The notes under the pieces are model-generated. The model was not told the DNA's origin. It did no database searches and was given only the letters and a program-made list of their open reading frames with translations. The position numbers and the translations under genes were made by a program. 64,000 nt of DNA from Erythroxylum novogranatense (lineage: Eukaryota; Streptophyta; Magnoliopsida; Malpighiales; Erythroxylaceae), in the NCBI GenBank assembly GCA_029891385.1, contig CM057225.1, positions 73,193,387-73,257,386 of the forward strand, given 5' to 3'. Shown here piece by piece: positions 27,201 to 39,700 of this stretch (position 1 is its first letter; every line of letters begins with the position of its first letter).

Positions 27201-30200
27201 GCAATAATCAATAAAGGTCACACAAACCATCTATGGCCAGAAAGAGAGGGAGTTTGAGTAGGACCCCAAACATTGGAGTGAATGGTCATAAAAGGAACAG
27301 AACTCTTAATACTTGATAAATGATAAGAACTTCTAGTGTGTTTAGCAAGTTCACATGCTTCACAAAACAAAGAATTAAAAGTAGTTCTTTTAAACAAGTT
27401 TGGGTAAAGTTTTGCTAGAACAAAAAATGAGGGATATCCTAACCGCCTATGCCACTGTAGAATTTCCTTATCAATCAGATCATTTCCAAAAGATGCTTGA
27501 TGTGCAACTGTCAGGCGCTCTTCTTCCAAGACAGATAAGCCATCTTGCAGTCTACCAGTTCCAATCCTTTGCCCTGTGTGAAGGTCTTGAAGAACACAAT
27601 AGTCAGGATAAAATTCAACTTTGCAATTAAGGTCCTTAGTGATAGAACTGACAGAGAGAAGATTAATAGGAAAACAGGATACGTGAAGTACTGTGGATAG
27701 GGTAATATTGGGAGTACAGTTAATAGAACTTTCACCAGATACAGAAATAAAAGACCCATATGCTATTCTAACATTATCCTTGTTGTTTCCATGAGAGTAT
27801 GTTAAAAATTTCGTTTGAGAGCCTGTCATATGTCTGTTAGCTTCAGAGTCTATATTCCAAGGATTACCTTTAGAATTGTAGTGCTCAATACTTGATTTGG
27901 CAACGTTTGATGCACCAATTGTGGAAGCAGAGTCTGTTTTTAAGAGAAGCTGTCTTAAGGTCTGAAGTTTCTCATTGGATAATCCCCCAGTTAACGATGT
28001 TTTAGACACTTCATTTCCATCAGCCAAGTAAGCCCGACCCCTTATCACTGAGTCACCTCGTTTTTTACGAATCTGATTAGGCCTTCCATGCAATTTTCAG
28101 CAGGTTTCTCGGATATGTCTTGATTTTCCATAGTAATCACAATGTAAGTGATCCTTATTGGATGAGGTATTTGTAGGTTTTGGCTTTTCGGTAAAACTTG
28201 CTATTATTCCAGCTTTTTCAATGATAGGTGTATGTAGCATAACATTTCGCCTACTTTCTTCTTGTTGTACTAGAGAATGTGCGAGTTGCACAAAAGGGAA
28301 ATGATCTTTTCCAAGTATTGTACCTTGTATATGATCAAACTCTGGGTTAAGACCTGCTAAAAAAATCAAATACGCGATCGTCTTCTACCATTTTCTAGAA
28401 TCTAGCAGCGTCTTTTGAGCATTCTGCTTGTAAATCCTGATAATAATCTAATTCCTACCACAATCTACATAACTAGCCAAAATAGTGTGATATATTCATA
28501 TCTCCTTGATTCGTGTTGTGCAATTTATTACGAAGATAAAAAATTTGAGCTTTATTTCCTATTTGAGAATAGGTCAGAGAGGCAACTTTCCATATCTTTG
28601 CTGCTGTATCAAGTAGCAAGTATGTCTGAGTAATTTCCGGCTTCATTGAATTGATGAGACAAGACATGACAAGAGAATTCTCGGACTCCCACTGATTATA
28701 ATCAGAATTATTGACGTCGAGTCTCTTATTGTCATCATTAATATAACCCCTGTAATCCTCTAGCTTTGATGAACAACAAACAAGATCTTGACCAAGCAAG
28801 ATAATTAGTTCCATCAAGTTTTACAGACTAATTTGAGGTGAAGGATTATCGGAACTTGACATAATTACCCTCTTTTGTTCCATCTTCTTTAGTGTTACTC
28901 AGGACAACAAATAGATACTGTTCCAAAAAAAAAAGTTCTGCTAGTATATGGGCAAAAAAGTTACCAGATAGACCAGAAGCACGAACTACACCGAAGAGAG
29001 GCAAGGACGCAAGGGTACTGGCACAAGGTAAGGGTACGTCTAAAACCACTAGAGGAGAGGCAAGAAGCCGACGACCCCGATGGAGAAAGAACGGAGATGA
29101 AATATTGGCTGGAGGGTGGCGCGTGGCACCCACGTGCGCAACGATAGAGACGTTGTGGCGCCACGTGGCGGCACAGTTGACGTTAGGTCTTTCACGGTGG
29201 ATGTCTCTGGTCACAGTTGAAGTAATCTAGGTGGGTGGTGGGAAGAAAAATGCTTTGTTGTTTGGGCGAGTGCAAACTCCGGAAAAATAAAAGAACAATC
29301 CCTAAATCAAATAAGGCTCTGATACCATGTTGAATGTGTTGAACTACATTTGTGTACATAAGAACAAGGTTTATATACAAAATTTCTAGGACTATTTAGG
29401 AATTAATCTAGTTATTAACTATAGGAAATCTCTCAATTATAGGAGAGATTATAGGAGTAATTATAACAATATTAATGCAAGATCAATGCTAATATCTTTA
29501 GTCAAAAAATTGGATTGACTAGATTTTTGAACTTCACATAACTCAGATTGTTAAACTGAGATACAATTAGACTGATTCTTGACGTTGGGGGAGTAGCCTA
29601 GTGGGTGGATTTGAACTCTCCTCTGTTCTTGATTTAGGTTATCTGGAGTTTTTTGATCTCACCTTTTTTTTTTTTTTTTGCAGTGTGTAAAATATATTTG
29701 TGTACGCTTTCTTTTGAGGCAATGCCATTAAGTCTTTTAAGTTGCATATATGAATTTATATTAAGGCTTTAATGGTGACATAAAAGTGGGTGACTAAATT
29801 CCTGTTGTGGTTGTATTATGTTGCAGGCTGTTGTCTGCCATTTTAGTTGGAAAGGTAATGCATTAAGATTTCTTGTTTTGTTATCAGAATTGTGTGGACC
29901 ATTGTGTGCCTGTACGAGTCATTCGTGGTCATATGTCTACCAGCAGCTACAGTGGCAAAGTCTATACATATGATGGCCTATATAAGGTAAAAATTGAATT
30001 CACTTCTATACTGGTTCTGTGATATCCCCAGTCCCACATCCTCCATACCCTGGAGTAGTGCACCATTTTCTCCTTTTCTACTTCCCTCTGTAAATGATAA
30101 AATTGCTACATGAGAGTGGATAAAGTGGGATAGGTCAGATACTGCTGGCTGCCCATAGGGAATATGTAATTATTCACGATTTTGCTGATACATATTCATT

Positions 30201-30702
30201 GTCACTATTATCTTGGTGCACACGACTTATTTCTTTAATCATTAATTTGTTATGAATATTATTTTCTTTCTTTTTCTTTGCTTTACTAGTTTGATTGCTG
30301 GAGAAAATTGTTCTTATTTTACAGGTTGTTCAGTATTGGGCAGAGAAGGGTATCTCAGGATTTAATGTGTTTAAATATCGATTGAGGCGGTTGGAGGGGC
30401 AGCCATTGTTGACTACCAATCAGGTATAGTTTGATTCTCTAGATGTTATATCATCATCATCATCACCCAGCTCGAAATCCCGCAATGAAGCAGGGTTTGG
30501 GGAGGTCCGATAGTACGCAACCTTACCCCTACATAATAGCGAGGCTATTTCCGGTGAACCAACATGCAAATGAGAAAATATAAAAATGATACAGAGAGAT
30601 AAAATTAAGAAAATAGAATAACAATACAAGAAAAAAATACGAAAATCAATAAAAGGATAAAAGTAGTGGATTAATAATAAAAATAATAACAACAACAACA
30701 AC

Positions 30703-30778
<76 letters not shown>

Positions 30779-33700
30779 GTGAAAATATTGATAAAAGAGA
30801 AGATAAAGATAAAAATAATTAAATATATCATTAAAAAATATTGCTAATATAATCGATAAAAAAAATCAAACCAGTATCTAACAACAGTGACAGTAGCTTC
30901 AACAGTAGTGAACAATTCAAGCATGAAAGATAGAATGTAAATGGGAAGGTAACATAGGAAAACAATTAGAATACTCAATGCCCTTGCAAGTACTTTGGAC
31001 CAATAGGAAAAGGAAAAAAACAACCAACCACGTGAAATAATTATGTAAATAAAATTATATGAAATACATAAATAAATAAGATATAACGAAGAGATATACC
31101 TGATAATGGCTAGACCCACAAATAATTATATCATTCATTGTTAAACTTATCCTTCATCAAAGCAGCCTATATGTATGCAGTAATTCTTGTGATCAAGCTA
31201 AAAATCCAAATATTATCCTTTGTTGCAAACCCTTTAGTAATAGTTAGGAAATGGATTAGTTTATAAGGTAAGCATGATGTTTAGAGGTCATAGTATTATG
31301 AAGTTGGCATCATTTAATTATTTGGGATGCTAAAAGTTCAGTTAATAACTTACCATCCATGTTATTGTAGGCATATAAAAATTAATAGAAATATAAAAAG
31401 GTTCAGTAAAATTTATCAAAGTAATTGTTTTGTAATCTCTATTACTTGTCAAGAGCTCAATCTCTTTTCTTTTTCTCTTGATTGAATTTGGACCATACAT
31501 TTCCTCACTTTAATGGCAGGTTTTCTTCACTTATGGACGAGTTCCCCAATCTGTTTCAGAAATACGAGGGTATGATCGTAATATAGAATTAAAGCACATA
31601 GCTTATGCATCGTTTTTACTAATACATAAAATTTGCTGTTTGTTCTATTGGGTAAGGTTGGTCTGCGAGGACATCAGTGGGGGTCAAGAGGATGTTCCAA
31701 TCCCAGCTACTAATTTGGTAGATGATCCACCAGTTGCTCCAACAGGCTAGTCTTTTAAATTTGATGACGTACTGCTGCTACTGATCCTTATATGATGTAA
31801 AATGCTTCTCTTCATATATGTCATTTAATTTTCATTTTTTTATTTGTTCATTCTTTTCTATCTTGAAATCTGAAAAGTGAACAGGTCGCCATAGGTGTAT
31901 AGCGCCCTGGTTTGTTACAGGAATTTTTTTTAAGCCTAGTGGACCTGTATAAAACAAAGTGGACTTGTTTATCAACTACAATTAGAAGGTTGGATAGGGT
32001 ATTGTCGTTTAGTATTACCTGTATATAGTGTTAACTATGAGTTGCAGCAGTTTTTCCCAAAATAACTAGGCATGTGTAGGGCGGAGCTTCGTGAAATAGA
32101 ACAATGATGGGATATTTTTTTCCAATGTGATAATCAGGATCCTCCTCATTGTTTCCCTTCCATTTAGTGTTCAATAGTTTTCTCCCATTGCTTTAGAATC
32201 AATTTGTGGACGACATACTTTGCTACTGCAAACATCTCCACTTGAGCTATGAATTCTGATGTTAAATCCTTGAAATATTCAGGTTACAAGTATTGCAAGT
32301 CCATTAAAGTTGCTAAAAATGTGAAGATACCTTTGAATTCCAGTGGATGTAACTGTAAAGGCAGTTGTGTGGATTCCAAGATTTGTGCCTGCGCAAAGCT
32401 TAATGGCTCTGATTTCCCATATGTGCATCGTGATGGTGGCAGGTGAGCTAAAACAAGAGCTTGGGTATTAAACATTAGATTTTGGAAGTTCTATACGGAT
32501 AAAACAAATGATACGGTTCCTCTTTGTATGTATGATTATTACATCCCTTTGGTTATATCTTTAAGGTTAATTGAAGCCAAGGATGTTGTGTTCGAATGTG
32601 GTCCAAACTGCAAATGTGGGCCTGGTTGTGTTAATCGGACGTCTCAAAGAGGGATCAAATACCGTCTTGAGGTTTTTTTTTTCCCTCTCATCATGAATGC
32701 CAATTTTGCTTATATTGTTCTGTACAATATGCTTCATAATGCTTACTTGTAGTATTCGATTTGGTTAACGTCACCAGGTTTTTCGTACTCCAAAGAAAGG
32801 ATGGGCAGTAAGATCTTGGGATTTCATACCTTCTGGGGCACCTGTCTGTGAGTACGTAGGGGTGCTGATAAGAACAGAAGACTTGGATAATGTTGCCGAT
32901 AACAATTATATATTTGAAATTGACTGTTTGCAGACAATGAATGGCCTTGGTGGAAGAGAGGTTCTGTGATATCTTTGATATAGTTTATCGCTTGAAACAA
33001 TTGCTTTTTTCCTTTATGGCTTCAATCCATATGGCTATTACGTTTATCACTTTGAAGCATGTTGACTGAGATTTTGCATGTTCTTTGCATTACATTTGTG
33101 CTTATTGTCCTTTCTGTTAATTCTGCATGTTTCTCTTATTCATTTCTTTATCAGTAGTTCCTGTGCTCCCCTGGTATTTCCTTTTACCTTATTTTTTAAA
33201 TTTCCAACAGAAACGATCACGAGATGTGTCGATACCAAAAATTGAAGGCATAGATAGAACTGATGATCAGAAGTTTGAAGTTGTGCCAGAATTTGGCATT
33301 GATGCTGGTTCTGCTGGGAATATTGCAAGGTTCATCAACCATAGTTGTGAGCCTAATCTCTTTGTCCAGTGTGTACTGAGCTCGCATCATGATGTGAAAC
33401 TTGCTCGAGTTATGCTTTTTGCAGCAGATAATATACCTCCCCTGCAGGTTAGCAACTGTTTCTATTGTTTTGTTATTGTGCTTTGGTTGTTATTGTCCTT
33501 TCATAAATAGCTTGCAGATCTAAGACTCGAGTAAACATAATGATGCAAAAGAGTTTAAAGTCTATAGAAGAAATAAACGAGAAAAAATATTCATTAAAAA
33601 AGCCTTAATTTGGTGGGATGGAGGATAGGAATTGAGTTGATAATAAAAGATAAAGGCTGAAATTCAGAATGTATTAGGATTCTTTATTATGTAGGAAGTA

Positions 33701-36700
33701 GTAGTATTATATTATCTTACTTTAGATATGATATCCTAGTTTTTAGGACTGATAGAATTTCTATTATAATACGATTTCAATTAGAAATCCTTTTTCACTA
33801 TAATAAGATTTCTAAGAACTCTATATATATGTACTCAACCTTTTAGCCATACTTCCTAATTTTGTGTTTTTAGCTAATAGTTAATAATTCTTCTATTTGT
33901 CTTTCATTAATAATAGATGTATGGAAGAATATTTAGTGACTTAAAGCGATATTGCAAAAACGTTGGGCGTTGATGATCCTTGTTCACAATGTGCGCCAAG
34001 AACCTAACTTACATGTATCAATGCCCATAAGAAAACTTGTTCGTCAAATTTTGGAGAGGTTGGACAACCTTGACATATATTCCCTAAAACTCAAAACTAC
34101 AACAAGAAAAAATTATACCAACCAATAACCTATACTTGATGGTAAACATGGAGAACGTGATAATAAGCAAGATGAAGGGATTGGTATTTGATCAATAGCA
34201 TAGAGGGCTAGGGAGAATCTTTGTTGAAAAATCATGTACTAATTTTAATCCTTCAAATTTAGTAGGCATCACCTCAAAAGAAGTGTTTATTATGGGTGGT
34301 GAAACTAATGACATCTTTTTCAACTGATCAATTAGAATCTTCAAGCCTACATGTAGATGATGTTCAAGTACTTCATGACATGGAGGCTTTGATAATGGGA
34401 GATGATCAAAGCGTTAAAGATGAAGAAAAACAAAACGAAGTGGATCCCTTCGCAATCCATAAAGCTGAAACAATTGAACAAAAAGTTTGAACACTTAAAT
34501 AGCAAGCTGACACGCCTGAACTAAAGGTTGAAACAGTTGAACAACAGGCTGAAACCCTTAAATAACAAAACAAAACACAAGAAGAATAGGCTGAAACAAT
34601 AAGGCAGCAGGTTGAAATAATTGGACAGCAAGCTAATATAACAAAACATGAAGCAAAAAAGATTAACTAGCAACTACGTGGGGTTTTAGAGCTTGTTGGT
34701 TCAAAACTTGATGATATCATTGATGTTGTTGACAAAGATTGTGTTGTAGTGATTGATGAAGAAGTAGACTTGAATGAAGACACGCAATTAATACAACATA
34801 GTAATAAAGGAGAAGATGTGAGTACACTTGCAAAGTCGAAATTCAACAATGATAACAAGTTAATGCATCTGACTGCAAGAAGCAACAATACTTATGTTCT
34901 TGATGCTTATGTTGTAGAGAAGCCATGTGGCCATTTGCAAATATATTGGTGAAGACTTATGATATTGTCCATATATCTAAACTCTTCTTCAAAGTGGCTG
35001 TACGTCTATATGGGATTACCTTTAACCATCATCTCTGATTGTGACGTAAAGTTTATGGGTTATTTTTGGAGAACTCCATGGAAAACATTGAACATTAAGC
35101 TTCAATTTTCAAGTTCTATCCATCCCCAAATCGATGGACAAATAGAGGTGGTGAATAGAAGCTTGGGGGATTTCTTAATATGTTTAAATGTGAAAAATTG
35201 GGACTTAATTCTTCATACGATAGAATTTGCATACAATAGTTCTGTAAATAGGTCTACTGGTAAGAGCCCTTTTGAGATAGTTCTAGGAGTTCAACCAAGG
35301 AAGCCTATTGATTTGGTTCCTTTACAACAAACAACACAAGTTAGTGTTAAACCGAAGGTTTTGCACAACATGGGGGACATCTTTGATGAGATACAACAAA
35401 AGATAACAATCGATAATTTGTTGTTGCAATTTTTGATGAGGAAGATGAAGCTCGCGTTGGAAAGGATGGCAATTCCCTCTGAATTTGTACAATACGATGC
35501 ATTTCTAATAAACCTTAGTAATAGTTTGGTGTCAAAGCGGATGAATCTAGGGGTTATGGCTGAAGGAGCCAGAGGTGCAGAGCTTCAAGGTCTCATGGAA
35601 GCGAACAGTAGGAGTGAGAAGTTAATTTTGGAGTCTCAAGGTCAGCATGAACAGATGTTTTTGGACTCCCAAGATATAAGTGAGTGTTTGTTGTCGAAGA
35701 TTCAAAATAGAACAAAAAAATTGGAAAGGGAGATGTTGGAGTTGCGTGCTATGTTATGACCAGGCTCATGGAAACAAGGGGAAGCATCTGGGGTTGGTAG
35801 AGCACACAGTTCGAATCAGTCACCCTTGATAGGAAGTAGATGAAAATGTAGACACACAAGGATGAGTAGAATTGAATTCTCGCATATGATGGCGACAATG
35901 TTAAGCTGTGGCTATATCGTTGCGAACCAAAATCAAGCTTATATGAGTGGAAGAATGGGTTGTTGCGATGGAAGGGGTGCCTAGTGGTGGGTGCCGACAG
36001 GAAACTTCATTAACAGATCATCAACATTAGTCACAACAACGCTGTGTTAGGACACGTTGGAATAGTGGCTACTATTTATAACAACCCCCTTCATCTTGTC
36101 GTTAGAGACAACTTTTATACATGTTTGAAATTATCCCATATACTTGAGTATAGGAATTACTATTGAGGTTTATTAGAAATGCATCGTATCGTATGTAACA
36201 ATCCTTCATATGGATGAAGGGGCACAGGATTGGTATCGCTTGTTCGTCAAAAATCATACTAAAATTGAGGCGGTCAAGTGGGAGGAGTTTACGAAAGCTC
36301 TTAAGCAGAGGTTTGATGTGGAAACTTTTGACGATCCAGTGGGAGATTTTAAGGGCTTTAAACAATGAGGAACGATGCTTGAATACTGTGCTTAGTTTGA
36401 TAATCACTCCAACCGACTGACGCTCCCAGACATTAAAGGATAATCAGTTGTTTTTACGGGGCAACAAATGTGTGTTTGGAGCTCGCCAAGTGAAGTACTT
36501 GGGTTACAACATATCGGAGGGAGGAGTGGCAATCGATCCAAGGAAGGTCAAAACGATTAAGGAGTGGCCGGCAACAAATGTATGTTTGGAGCTCGCCAAG
36601 TGGAATACTTGGGTTACAACATATTGGAGGGAGGAGTGGCAACCGATCCAAGGAAGGTCAAAATGATTGAGGATTGGTCGGCACCTAAATGTATCAAGGA

Positions 36701-39700
36701 ATTATGGGGATTTCTGGAAATCATTGGATATTATAGAAGATTCATAAAAGGGTATGGACTTTTGGCGAAACCATTAACCAAGTGTATACGTTAGCTAGGA
36801 AGTAAGAAACAATTTTGATGTCGACGGGAAACACCCAATTGAATTGAGGACAGGGCACACTGGTTGTGAACAACAGGGGAACTTTCAATACAACTTCTTG
36901 ATCACCATCAATCACAATGATTTGGAGTTCGAGCATTAATGGAATACTACCCACATCGTCTCTCACTATACGATCACCTTTGGTAAGGCCATTTAAACCC
37001 TCAAAACACATTAGCAGTAGGGACTTTGATGAAAAATGAGCAAAGGGGCTTTGTTTTTGATGTGACGAAAAGTATACACTGGGTCATAAATGTGAAAAGT
37101 GTCAATTGTTTACATGGTTTTGGGAGAGAGTGACAGTGGGAAATTGTCACCAAATCAGGAGGAGGAAGACATGGATGAAGGTCTCAGAGAAGATGAGGAT
37201 CTAATGTATCAATGCAAGCTATGTTGGGTTTCTTAGAGGCGGGGGAGTTCAAGCAAATGCGTTTAGTAGGGGTGCATAAAAAACGAAGGATTCACATTCT
37301 CATCGACAATGGCAGTACACACAACTTTGTCGATTTGGCGTTAATAAGGAAAGGTAATTGTGAATTGAGGAATATTGAACCCATTGTGATTACGGTGGGA
37401 GCGGGATTGCAACTAGAGTGCTGACACTGCTGTAGGGATTTTCTCTGGACAATGCAAGGAACACAATTTTGCATGGACAATTTGGTGTTATCGTTAGGAA
37501 GTTGCGATGTCATGTTGGGGGTACAATGACTTGCCCAGTTAAACGAGGTGCTATGCAACTTTAAGACTAGAACAATGACGTTTAGTTGGGAGGGAAAAAT
37601 GATAATGTTGCGGGGAAGCTTAGAGGGTCGCTCTTGAGTCATTTCTAGCAGAGACTTCCAGAAGACTCTATAGCATTCTTCGAGTGGCTAGCTATTCATG
37701 ATGCAAACTCTCAATTCTGATTGAATATCAATTATAGCAAATGCAAATGATAGAGGGGCGAGGGAGTGTGTTCGACATCAATGCCACATTGTTGGAATAT
37801 GCAGAAGTATTCCAAGGACCAACCCACCTTCCACCCATTCGTAAGTATAATGATCAGATCGTTCTGAATGAAGGAATCGACTCTACTCATGTGCGGTCAT
37901 ATCGTTATTCGACTACCTAGAAGGATGTCATTGAGCAAGCAGTCAACGAACTAGTTACGGACCATACGCATCTTCGGTAGTCCTTGTGAAGGACAATTCG
38001 TGGCGGATGTGCGTAGATTATCGGGAGCTGAACAAACACACGGTGAAAAATCAGTTTCCAATACCCCTTATTGAAGAATTGTTGGATGAGTTACATGGGG
38101 CGAGTTAGTTTTCGAAGTTAGATTTGCGTTCTAGTTATCACTAGATATGGATGCAGCCGAAGATATTCTGAAAACAACCTTCAGAACTCACGAGGGCCAT
38201 TATGAGTTTCTCGTCATGTCTTTGGGCCTGACGAACGCACCTTCTACATTTCAGAGACTAATGAATGAATTGTTTAAATCGTATCTACGTCATTTCATTT
38301 TAGTATTTTTTGACGACATTCTAATTTATAGTTCTTCGTTGTCATTGCACGTAGAACACGTTTCGGTGGCTCTCTAGAAATTAAAGGACAATTAGTTGTT
38401 TTTACGGGACAACAAATGTGTGTTTGGAGCTCGCCAAGTGGAGTACTTGGGTTACAACATATTAGAGGGAGGAGTGGCAACCAATCCAATGAAGGTCAAA
38501 CCGATTGAGTGGTCAACACCTAAATGTATCAAGGAATTACGAGGAATCACTGGACCCTACAGAAGATTCATAAAAGGGTGTGGACTTTTGGAGAAACCAT
38601 TAACTGAGCTCCTTAAAAGAGAACGACTCACCAACTGGGAATGGACACAAGAGGAATAGACTGCATTTGATAGATTGAAAGAGGAGATCCTGTCGGCCCT
38701 TGTATTAACATTACCAGACTTCTCGAAGACTTTTGTAGTTATGTTTGATGCTAGCGAACATGGGATCGAGGCAGTGCCGCAACAAGAATGACATTCGATT
38801 GCCTTCGCAAATCATTAACAAGGAGACACCATGGCTGTCAACTTATGAAAAGGAGTTTCTGGTAGTGATAAAAGCGATCAAGCATTGGCACCATTATCTG
38901 AGTCTTCGACCATTTGTAGTTAAGATGGATCATTAAAGTATTTGCTATAACAAAGGCTATCAACCCCATTCCAGCAATCATGGTTGCCAAAGCTTCTCGG
39001 GTATGACTTTGAAGTGCAATATTGTACTGACAAGGAGAACGTTGTTGCTGATGCCCTCTCAAGAATTACAAGTGCAGAAATGTTGATGATTTTTTGTGAC
39101 TCAACTGCATGGTGACATGTTAGAATAGATCAAAAGGAGTTTGACAGGAGGATGGTGCAATTCAAGAAACGATTCAAAAGTTGGAATCTAATAGAATGAA
39201 ATCAAGTGTGTATGAGTGGAAGGATGGGTTACTGTGATGGAAGGGGTGGCTAGTGGTGGGTGCCGACAGGAAACTTCGTCAACAGATCATCAACATTAGT
39301 CATGACAATGCCATGGGAGGAGATGCTAGATCAGTGGATACTACGAAGAAAATACAGAAGATGTTTTTTTGGAAAGGGGTGGCCCATGATGTGCGTATTC
39401 ATATTCAAAATTGTATAGTTTGTCAGAAAAATAAGCAGGACAACTCTGCTTACCTTGGTCTCCTGCAACTCATTAAAATACCAGAAATTAAAATATCAGA
39501 AATTGGTGATATGGTTTTATTGAAATTGCAACCTTATAAACAGTATTCTTTATAGAGATGAAATAATCAGAAATTATCTCCACTTTAGTGTGGGCCTTAT
39601 TAGGCTGTATGAGTTGGAGAAGTGGCATAAAAGTTGAAGCCTCCACACGAGGCAGCAATACGCCCTTTGTTCCGTACGTCCTAGTTGAAGAAGACACATT

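Larger units (their letters stand above)
19553..29507 (-). mobile_element. Ty1/copia retrotransposon A in the SRA intron, interrupted by B
   Basis: The LTRs (19553-19749 and 29338-29507) start TGTTGAATGTGTTGAA and share a TCTCTCAATTATAGGAGAG core. The target duplication AATTG is perfect (19548-19552 and 29508-29512). The 5' LTR ends AA instead of CA on the + strand, a point change. The body is - strand copia, split within integrase by B. It is antisense to SUVH4. Confidence 0.93.

Noticed and set aside
28892..29230. 112-codon + strand ORF in the leader of copia A
   Set aside because: It lies in the GC-rich untranslated leader and is not conserved in the matching leader of B (26451-26835).
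30646..30831. Long Ile/Val-rich ORF on the - strand
   Set aside because: It is only the translation of the AAT/AAC microsatellite and flanks.
32528..32752. 74-codon ORF as an independent small protein
   Set aside because: It is SUVH4 exon 32566-32671 plus flanking intron read-through.
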